Of a DNA stretch of 32,285 bases, positions 26,987 to 32,285 are shown piece by piece (the stretch's first letter is position 1; each line of letters opens with the position of its first letter). The position numbers and the translations under genes are program-made. Under the pieces are notes generated by a model. The model saw only the letters and a list, made by a program, of their open reading frames with translations, was not told where the DNA came from and ran no database searches. The stretch comes from Corynebacterium striatum ATCC 6940 (GTDB lineage Bacteria; Actinomycetota; Actinomycetes; Mycobacteriales; Mycobacteriaceae): positions 1-32,285 of the forward strand of contig NZ_GG667529.1 in NCBI RefSeq assembly GCF_000159135.1, in the 5' to 3' direction.

Positions 26987-27586
26987 CTAGTTGCTAATCG
27001 GGCCGTTTACGGACTCGATGACGTGGTCAACGATGCCGTATTCCTTGGCCTGTTGTGCGGTGAACCAACGGTCACGGTCAGAATCCTTGGTGATTTGCTC
27101 AAAGCTCTGGCCGGTGTGCTCAGCGATCAGCTGCGCCATTTCACGCTTGGTCTGAGCAAACTGCTCAGCCTGGATGGCGATGTCAGCAGCGGTGCCACCC
27201 ACGCCAGCGGAAGGCTGGTGCATCATGATGCGAGCGTGTGGCAGAGCGTAGCGCTTGCCCTTAGTGCCGCCGGAGAGCAAGAACTGGCCCATGGAAGCTG
27301 CCAAGCCCATGCCATAGGTGGCAATATCGCATGGCGAGTACTTCATGGTGTCGTAAATAGCCATACCCGCCGTGACGGAGCCGCCCGGGGAGTTGATGTA
27401 CAGGGAGATGTCCCGAGTTGGGTCCTCAGCGGACAGAAGCAGAATCTGTGCGCAGAGCTTGTTGGCGATTTCATCGTCCACCTGGGTTCCCAGGAAGATA
27501 ATGCGCTCGCGCAAGAGGCGCTCATAGACGCTATCGCCCAGGCTCATACCAGTAGCGGATGAGTTCATTGAAATCTTCTCAGACAT
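26987..27586 (-). CDS. clpP1: ATP-dependent Clp protease proteolytic subunit 1
   Basis: A 199-residue serine peptidase subunit, partner of ClpP2. The triad is S98 in [11 protein letters not shown], His in IMMHQPSAG and Asp in DSDRDRWF. The long handle helix ([18 protein letters not shown]) fits the family. I chose the ATG at 27586 with AGGAG 10 nt upstream; an in-frame start at 27628 is less likely. It heads clpP1-clpP2. A ClgR-type box lies about 75 bp upstream of the start. It is divergent from the mntR-like gene, whereas in related genomes the trigger factor gene tig is commonly the neighbour on this side. Confidence 0.97.
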   Translation of the reverse strand: MSEKISMNSSATGMSLGDSVYERLLRERIIFLGTQVDDEIANKLCAQILLLSAEDPTRDISLYINSPGGSVTAGMAIYDTMKYSPCDIATYGMGLAASMGQFLLSGGTKGKRYALPHARIMMHQPSAGVGGTAADIAIQAEQFAQTKREMAQLIAEHTGQSFEQITKDSDRDRWFTAQQAKEYGIVDHVIESVNGPISN

Positions 27587-27659
27587 TAATGATGCTCCTT
27601 CAATTGAAGAATTTTTAACTGGCCCCACCTTACCGACATTCTTCTCAAATTGGGCCCCT

Positions 27660-27677
27660 GTTCGCTATGAGCGTTGG
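27660..27677 (-). promoter_or_regulatory. ClgR box of the clpP1-clpP2 operon
   Basis: On the minus strand CCAACGCTCATAGCGAAC fits the ClgR motif CGCYNANRGCG with its flanking A/T and S positions at all but one defined base. ClgR activates clp genes after protein stress in corynebacteria. The box sits just upstream of a -10 candidate (TAAGGT, about 27627-27632). Confidence 0.75.
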
Positions 27678-27711
27678 AAGCGCTACGTCAGCACACACTA
27701 AGGTGCTGGGT

Positions 27712-27717
27712 TAAGAT
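27712..27717 (+). promoter_or_regulatory. -10 element of the mntR-like gene, leaderless
   Basis: TAAGAT ends 7 nt before the A of the ATG at 27724, with no ribosome binding site, so the mRNA is probably leaderless. The 11-mer TAAGATTTACC that begins here recurs, minus one T, upstream of nrdI (28428-28437). Confidence 0.5.
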
Positions 27718-27723
27718 TTACCC

Positions 27724-28404
27724 ATGTCTGTTTCCGAGCTTTCCACTAGCACACAGAATTATTTGAAAGCCATCTGGGGGCTAAAGGAATGGTCATCTGA
27801 GCCCGTAACCGCCACACTTATTTCAGCACGGTTAGGGCTCAAACTCTCCTCAGTCTCCGATGCAGTGCGCAAAATGACCAAGCAAGGGTTGGTATCACAC
27901 ACACCTTACGGAGCAGTGGAGCTCACCGGTCGGGGTAGACAGTATGCATTGGATATGGTGCGCCGTCACCGATTGCTTGAATCTTTCTTGGTACAGGCAT
28001 TGGACTATACATGGGACGAAGTCCATGACGAAGCAGAAAATCTCGAACACGCAGTGTCGGACATGCTGATAGAGCGCGTGGACAAATTCCTCAATTTTCC
28101 CAGTAGGGATCCACATGGCGATCCTATTCCCACAGCCGATGGGAACATCACGATTCCTCGTGCACACCGACTCTCTGACAGCGGAGCACAATCTCAGGTG
28201 ATCGTTGAACGGATCTCCGATTCCGACCCACAACTACTAGCTTTCCTGAAAGAACACGGCATTGTCACGGGTGCCGTTCTAGACACGCGCGAAGGAGCCC
28301 CCTTTTCAGACTCACTCGAAGTTCGAGTATTTGGTAGCGCTCCGTGGGTACTGCTCGGGCGCCCGGCTACCGACGCAGTTTTTGTAGCTCCTCATACCCC
28401 ATAA
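27724..28404 (+). CDS. mntR: DtxR-family metalloregulator, MntR-like
   Basis: A 226-residue metal-dependent repressor. The winged helix is in residues 1-70 (recognition helix SSVSDAVRKMTKQGL). The dimer and metal region follows (MVRRHRLLESFL ... VHDEAENLEHAVSD), then a C-terminal FeoA/SH3-like domain (about 145-222). Compared with C. diphtheriae DtxR, site 1 is intact (H82, E86, H101 for H79, E83, H98) and E108/H109 match E105/H106. DtxR's Cys102 is Glu (E105), as in B. subtilis MntR (E99), and Met10 is Asn12. This favours Mn(II) over Fe(II) sensing. The gene is divergent from clpP1 and 146 bp upstream of nrdI in the same direction, so control of nrdIEF is likely but unproven. Codon use looks more A+T-rich than in most of the window. 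Confidence 0.88.
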   Translation: MSVSELSTSTQNYLKAIWGLKEWSSEPVTATLISARLGLKLSSVSDAVRKMTKQGLVSHTPYGAVELTGRGRQYALDMVRRHRLLESFLVQALDYTWDEVHDEAENLEHAVSDMLIERVDKFLNFPSRDPHGDPIPTADGNITIPRAHRLSDSGAQSQVIVERISDSDPQLLAFLKEHGIVTGAVLDTREGAPFSDSLEVRVFGSAPWVLLGRPATDAVFVAPHTP

Positions 28405-28455
28405 AAGCCATCCCCTCCGCCTAAACCTAAGATTACCTGCGTTTTTAAAATATAC

Positions 28456-28479
28456 GTTGCACCGTAGTTTGCAACTACG
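28456..28479. promoter_or_regulatory. Overlapping dyads upstream of nrdI
   Basis: GTTGCA (28456-28461) pairs with TGCAAC (28470-28475), and CGTAGTT (28463-28469) pairs with AACTACG (28473-28479). The two pairings exclude each other. As DNA this could be a repressor operator for the nrdIEF genes; as RNA, two alternative hairpins in the leader. It does not match the NrdR box consensus. Confidence 0.45.
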
Positions 28480-28550
28480 CCCACACGTAATTAACCTATC
28501 GGATATCACATATCCCACGAATGGCTCAGGCCAGGATGAGCAGGATTGCT

Positions 28551-28979
28551 ATGTCAGACTCACCAGATTTGGTGTACTTTTCGAGCGTTTCTGAAAACAC
28601 AAAAAGATTTGTGGAACGCCTAGGCAGACCCGCAGTGCGAATTCCACTACGGCCCAAGAAAAACGGAATGATCCAGGTTTCACACCCGTATGTACTCGTC
28701 GTCCCCACCTACGGAGGCGGCTCTCTCAAACGCGCGGTTCCTAAACAGGTCATCGCTTTCCTTAACGACCCAATCAATCGATCCTTTATCCGCGGCGTCA
28801 TTTCCTCAGGAAACACCAATTTCGGTAACGCCTACTGCGTAGCCGGCCAAATCATTTCCGCCAAGTGCCACGTGCCCGAGCTGTATCACTTCGAGCTACT
28901 CGGCACCCAAAAAGATATTGACACCGTAAAACAAGGTCTTCACAAGTTTTGGGAACAGCAAGAACACGTCAAAAGATGA
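28551..28979 (+). CDS. nrdI: NrdI flavodoxin-like protein
   Basis: A 142-residue FMN-binding protein that supplies the oxidant for radical generation in NrdF. It has [18 protein letters not shown] (phosphate loop and following helix), VPTYGGG, and [15 protein letters not shown], the NrdI landmarks that hold FMN. I chose the ATG at 28551 with AGGA 5 nt upstream; ATGs at 28521 and 28536 would add residues without family similarity. It is the first gene of nrdI-nrdE-nrdF; its TGA overlaps an ATG of nrdE (ATGA). In a class Ie system NrdI is needed to oxidise the NrdF tyrosine to DOPA. No nrdH (redoxin) accompanies it in the window. Confidence 0.94.
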   Translation: MSDSPDLVYFSSVSENTKRFVERLGRPAVRIPLRPKKNGMIQVSHPYVLVVPTYGGGSLKRAVPKQVIAFLNDPINRSFIRGVISSGNTNFGNAYCVAGQIISAKCHVPELYHFELLGTQKDIDTVKQGLHKFWEQQEHVKR

Positions 28980-31213
28980 AGAACACGTCCGGACCACACA
29001 GATTGGACTACACAATGACCCCTCCGCAGACCACACCCGCGCAGCCTGTTGACGCAACCCATCGCATCACCACCGGTGCTAACGACGAGAGCGGCGTTGG
29101 TAAGCGCAAAAGTTACCATGCGCTCAACGCGCAGCTGAACTTATTCGATTCTTCCGGGAGAATTCAGTTCGACAAAGACATTCAGGCAGCACAGGATTAT
29201 TTAGCCCACCATGTTGCTCCCCGCATGCGCACTTTTAGCTCCACCACGGAACGCCTGGAATGGTTAGTAGATAATGAATACTATGAGCGGGGTTTCCTCG
29301 AACTTTACGAGGACGAGTTCCTGTGCGCCATATATGACAGAGCACATCGCGCCCAGCATCGGTTCCGCACATTCCTCGGCGCATTTAAGTTCTTTACTTC
29401 CTACGCGCTAAAAACCTTTGACGGCTCAACACTCCTCGAAGGCTACGAAGAACGCGTCACCACCACAGCTCTTTACCTGGCACAAGGCGACAAAGCTCTT
29501 GCAGAGAAACTGGTGGACGACATCATGTCCGGACGATTCCAGCCCGCCACCCCTACTTTTCTCAACGCAGGCAAGGCTCAGCGCGGCGAAATGGTGTCTT
29601 GCTTCCTCCTGCGAATAGAAGACAACTTGGAGAGCATTGGCCGCAGTGTGAACTCCGCGCTACAGCTATCAAAACGCGGCGGTGGCGTGGCCCTATTGCT
29701 AAGCAATCTGCGCGAATCCGGAGCCCCGATCAAAAAGATTGAGAACCAAGCATCCGGCGTAGTCCCAGTTATGAAGATTCTGGAGGATAGTTTCAGCTAT
29801 GCCAACCAACTGGGAGCCCGCCAGGGCGCTGGGGCTGTCTACCTGCATGCGCATCACCCAGATATTCTTCGCTTCCTCGATACCAAACGGGAAAATGCAG
29901 ATGAAAAAGTTCGCATCAAGACCCTTTCACTGGGTGTCGTTATTCCGGATATAACGTTTCGCCTGGCCAAAGAGAACAAGGACATGCATCTGTTTAGTCC
30001 TTATGACATTGCTCGCGAATACGGCGTGCCCATGTCCGACATGTCTATCACCGAGCATTACGACGAGCTGGTGACCAATCCGCGAATTTCGCACACCACC
30101 ATCAAAGCCAGGGAGTTTTTCACTACGCTTGCTGAGCTTCAATTTGAATCTGGCTACCCCTATATCCTCTTCGAAGATACGGTCAATCGCTCTAATCCCC
30201 TCAAAGGGCATATCAATATGTCCAACCTGTGTAGCGAGATCCTTCAAGTCAACGCGCCATCCACTCTTGACCCATCTGGCAATTACGCCACCATCGGCCA
30301 AGACATTTCATGCAATCTGGGTTCGCTCAACATCGCTAAGGCCTTTGAATCACCGGATTTTGGAGCAACTGTAGAAACCGCAGTGCGCGCGCTCACCCAA
30401 GTCTCAGAACTTACCGACATCGAAGCAGTTCCTTCCATTGCTAAAGGCAATGAATCCATGCACGCGATTGGTTTGGGGCAGATGAATCTCCATGGTTTCC
30501 TTGCTTCCAAACGGATTCACTATGGCTGCGCCGAGGCTTTGGACTTTACCAACTTCTATTTCCTGACTGTGACCTATCATGCGCTGCGCACATCCCATGC
30601 GTTAGCGGTAGAGAAAGGTCAGCGATTCCAGGGTTTTGAAGACTCTGCTTATGCCTCCGGCGCATTCTTCGACAAGTATCTCAAACAGGAATGGGTACCT
30701 GCCACCAAGCGAGTAGAGCAGCTTTTCCATGAAGCAGGCGTGCGGATTCCTACACGCGAGGACTGGCTGAAATTAAAGAATCAGGTGGCCCGAGACGGAA
30801 TATATAACGCCTATCTACAAGCAGTTCCCCCCACTGGATCAATTTCCTACATCAATGATTCGACTGCATCCATCCACCCGATTGCCTCCAAGATCGAAAT
30901 TCGCAAGGAAGGCCGCTTGGGGCGCGTGTACTACCCCGCGCCGGGAATGACCAACGACAATGTGGAGTATTTCGAGGACTCTTTCACCGTGGGATACGAG
31001 AAAATCATTGATACCTACGCCATGGCCACGCAGCACGTGGACCAAGGCCTTTCTCTGACCTTGTTCTTTACTGCCGACAGCACCACTAGGGATATCAACA
31101 GGGCGCAAATCTATGCCTGGAAGGCCGGCATCAAGACCTTGTACTACATCCGTTTACGCCAATCCGCGCTCCAAGGCACTGAGGTCGAAGGCTGCGTCTC
31201 CTGCGCTTTGTAG
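28976..31213 (+). CDS. nrdE: Ribonucleoside-diphosphate reductase, alpha subunit (NrdE)
   Basis: A 745-residue catalytic subunit that reduces ribonucleotides to deoxyribonucleotides. It follows the NrdE type, without the N-terminal ATP-cone of NrdA. The radical/substrate site is complete: N417, C419 (thiyl) and E421 in SNLCSEI, and the redox Cys pair C209 (MVSCFLL) and C446 (ISCNLGS). The Tyr pair in TLYYIRL for radical transfer and the C-terminal CVSC (C740, C743) for re-reduction are also present. The start is uncertain: the ATG at 28976 overlaps the nrdI stop by 4 nt, while the ATG at 29015 would give 732 residues; neither has a strong ribosome binding site. nrdF follows after 53 bp. Codon use is more A+T-rich than in housekeeping genes to the left. 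Confidence 0.96.
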   Translation: MKNTSGPHRLDYTMTPPQTTPAQPVDATHRITTGANDESGVGKRKSYHALNAQLNLFDSSGRIQFDKDIQAAQDYLAHHVAPRMRTFSSTTERLEWLVDNEYYERGFLELYEDEFLCAIYDRAHRAQHRFRTFLGAFKFFTSYALKTFDGSTLLEGYEERVTTTALYLAQGDKALAEKLVDDIMSGRFQPATPTFLNAGKAQRGEMVSCFLLRIEDNLESIGRSVNSALQLSKRGGGVALLLSNLRESGAPIKKIENQASGVVPVMKILEDSFSYANQLGARQGAGAVYLHAHHPDILRFLDTKRENADEKVRIKTLSLGVVIPDITFRLAKENKDMHLFSPYDIAREYGVPMSDMSITEHYDELVTNPRISHTTIKAREFFTTLAELQFESGYPYILFEDTVNRSNPLKGHINMSNLCSEILQVNAPSTLDPSGNYATIGQDISCNLGSLNIAKAFESPDFGATVETAVRALTQVSELTDIEAVPSIAKGNESMHAIGLGQMNLHGFLASKRIHYGCAEALDFTNFYFLTVTYHALRTSHALAVEKGQRFQGFEDSAYASGAFFDKYLKQEWVPATKRVEQLFHEAGVRIPTREDWLKLKNQVARDGIYNAYLQAVPPTGSISYINDSTASIHPIASKIEIRKEGRLGRVYYPAPGMTNDNVEYFEDSFTVGYEKIIDTYAMATQHVDQGLSLTLFFTADSTTRDINRAQIYAWKAGIKTLYYIRLRQSALQGTEVEGCVSCAL

Positions 31214-31266
31214 GAGCACTGACCTCCCATCTTTTGCACTACCAATTCACCCGAAAGGAAAAAGTA

Positions 31267-32285
31267 ATGACTTCAGCATCGAACGCTGCTGCGTTAACTA
31301 GCATCTCTGTTACGCCTCCGGGCTTCCGCCATGATCCCTCAGCCCGCATCCGCCCCATCAATTGGAACCGTGTGAGTGACGAAAAGGATCTTGAAGTATG
31401 GAACCGGCTCACCGCCAATTTCTGGCTGCCGGAGAAAGTGCCGCTTTCTAATGATCTCTCAGCCTGGCAGAAAATGACGCCCTCAGAGCGTAACCTCACC
31501 ATGCGGGTGTTCACAGGCCTGACCACTCTAGATACCGTGCAGGCTACCGTGGGAGAAATCTGCCAAATTCAAGACGCCCGCACCGAGCATGAGCAGGCCG
31601 TTTACACCAACATTGCCTTCATGCAATCAGTTCACGCCCGTTCTTACTCTTCAGTGTTTTCTACGCTAAGCAGCACAAAGGAAATCGACGAAGCCTACCG
31701 CTGGGCGGTGAATAATGACCTTCTCCAAGCACGTGCCAAGAAAGTCCTCACACACTATTACGGGCCAGATCCGCTCAAGCGCAAGGTATCATCGACGCTG
31801 CTTTCTTCGCTCCTTCTATACGCAGGTTTCTATCTCCCCTTACACTTTTCTGTCCACGCCACCCTGACCAATACGGCAGACATGATTCGCCTCATTCTGC
31901 GTGACAAGGCAGTACACGGTTACTACTCGGGATATAAATACCAGCGTGGCCTAGAATCTTCTTCTCCTCAAAGGCAACAAGAGATGAAGAATTTCACCAT
32001 CTCTTTGCTCGAGGAGCTCTATTCCCTAGAGCTGGAATACTCCGGCGAACTATATGAACCATTAGGACTCATGGACGATGTAGCCGTATTCGTTCGCTAT
32101 AACGCAAATAAGGCCCTGATGAACTTGGGCTACCCAGATTACTTCCCACCTGAGGAAACGGAAGTTAACCCAGAAATTCTCGCCGCCCTAGCTCCTGGAG
32201 CAGATGAGAACCATGACTTCTTCTCTGGTTCAGGCTCCTCCTATGTCATTGGTACCGCTGAAGAAACGAGTGATGATGACTGGGA
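31267..32285 (+). CDS. nrdF: Ribonucleotide reductase small subunit NrdF, QSK metal-free (class Ie) type, 3' end cut off
   Basis: At least 339 residues are seen; no stop codon occurs before the window ends. GAAAGGA lies 7 nt before the ATG. It follows E. coli NrdF without gaps across the radical site, at a constant offset of 22. D89 (D67), H123 (H101), Y127 (Y105, radical Tyr, in VHARSYSS) and H217 (H195) are kept. The other three metal ligands are gone: E98 is Q120 (FMQSVHARSY), E158 is S180 (STLLSSLLLY), and E192 is K214 (RDKAVHGYY). This Gln/Ser/Lys set is the known QSK signature of class Ie, where NrdF holds no metal and the Tyr is turned by NrdI and oxygen into a stable DOPA radical. The rest of the fold is intact, so decay is unlikely. 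It forms an operon with nrdI and nrdE. Confidence 0.95.
   Translation, partial: MTSASNAAALTSISVTPPGFRHDPSARIRPINWNRVSDEKDLEVWNRLTANFWLPEKVPLSNDLSAWQKMTPSERNLTMRVFTGLTTLDTVQATVGEICQIQDARTEHEQAVYTNIAFMQSVHARSYSSVFSTLSSTKEIDEAYRWAVNNDLLQARAKKVLTHYYGPDPLKRKVSSTLLSSLLLYAGFYLPLHFSVHATLTNTADMIRLILRDKAVHGYYSGYKYQRGLESSSPQRQQEMKNFTISLLEELYSLELEYSGELYEPLGLMDDVAVFVRYNANKALMNLGYPDYFPPEETEVNPEILAALAPGADENHDFFSGSGSSYVIGTAEETSDDDW

Noticed and set aside
28420..28440. DtxR box before nrdI (CTAAACCTAAGATTACCTGC)
   Set aside because: Only about half of the consensus positions match in either direction, unlike the clear box at 9875.
31267..32285. Reading nrdF as an ordinary class Ib di-manganese or di-iron NrdF
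   Set aside because: Three of the carboxylate ligands are missing and replaced by exactly the Gln/Ser/Lys set known for class Ie, in an otherwise intact protein; random decay would not produce this set.

Overview
The window looks like a chromosomal segment of a Corynebacterium (Actinobacteria, high G+C). This rests on gene content and order (rne-rplU-rpmA; ndk-folC-valS; mdh-tetR-clpX; clpP2-clpP1), a secreted HtaA-domain haem protein behind DtxR-type iron boxes, a ClgR-type box before clpP1, an ArsR with the Cys-Cys/Cys arrangement known from C. glutamicum, and many start codons 7-8 nt behind a -10 hexamer (leaderless mRNAs). The species cannot be fixed from sequence alone.

Layout. 1-596 holds no convincing gene. 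597-1136 (-) is a small secreted, membrane-anchored protein. About 1487-1926 is a decayed IS30-type transposase fragment next to the rpmA terminator. 1985-6238 (-) encodes ribosomal proteins bL27 and bL21 and a very long RNase E/G. 6453-7283 (+) is a membrane protein with a winged-helix tail. 7489-8259 (-) carries ndk and a small membrane protein. 8282-9771 is a divergent arsenic module (acr3/arsR) with an operator between. 9993-11924 (+) is an iron-regulated haem-binding surface protein. 12016-16807 (-) is a tightly coupled valS-folC-DUF4233 operon. 16902-18578 (+) is panBC. 18584-21965 is mdh, a TetR regulator and clpX. 22285-25963 holds an aromatic-acid-type MFS transporter, an SDR dehydrogenase and a POT peptide transporter. 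In C. glutamicum aromatic-catabolism genes fill the space between clpX and clpP2. 26342-27586 (-) is clpP2-clpP1, subunits of the ClpP peptidase that ClpX serves.

The most interesting part is the right end (27.7-32.3 kb): an MntR-like DtxR-family regulator followed by nrdI, nrdE and nrdF, visibly more A+T-rich than the rest. The NrdF aligns without gaps to E. coli NrdF around all metal-site positions (constant offset of 22), yet three of the four carboxylate metal ligands are replaced: E98->Q120, E158->S180, E192->K214. The Asp, both His and the radical Tyr remain. This is the QSK signature of metal-free class Ie ribonucleotide reductases, in which NrdI helps convert the Tyr to a DOPA radical. 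NrdE keeps all its catalytic residues, so the system looks active. A manganese-type repressor beside a reductase that needs no manganese suggests a backup DNA-precursor pathway switched on by manganese starvation. That regulatory link is inference. nrdF runs off the end of the window.
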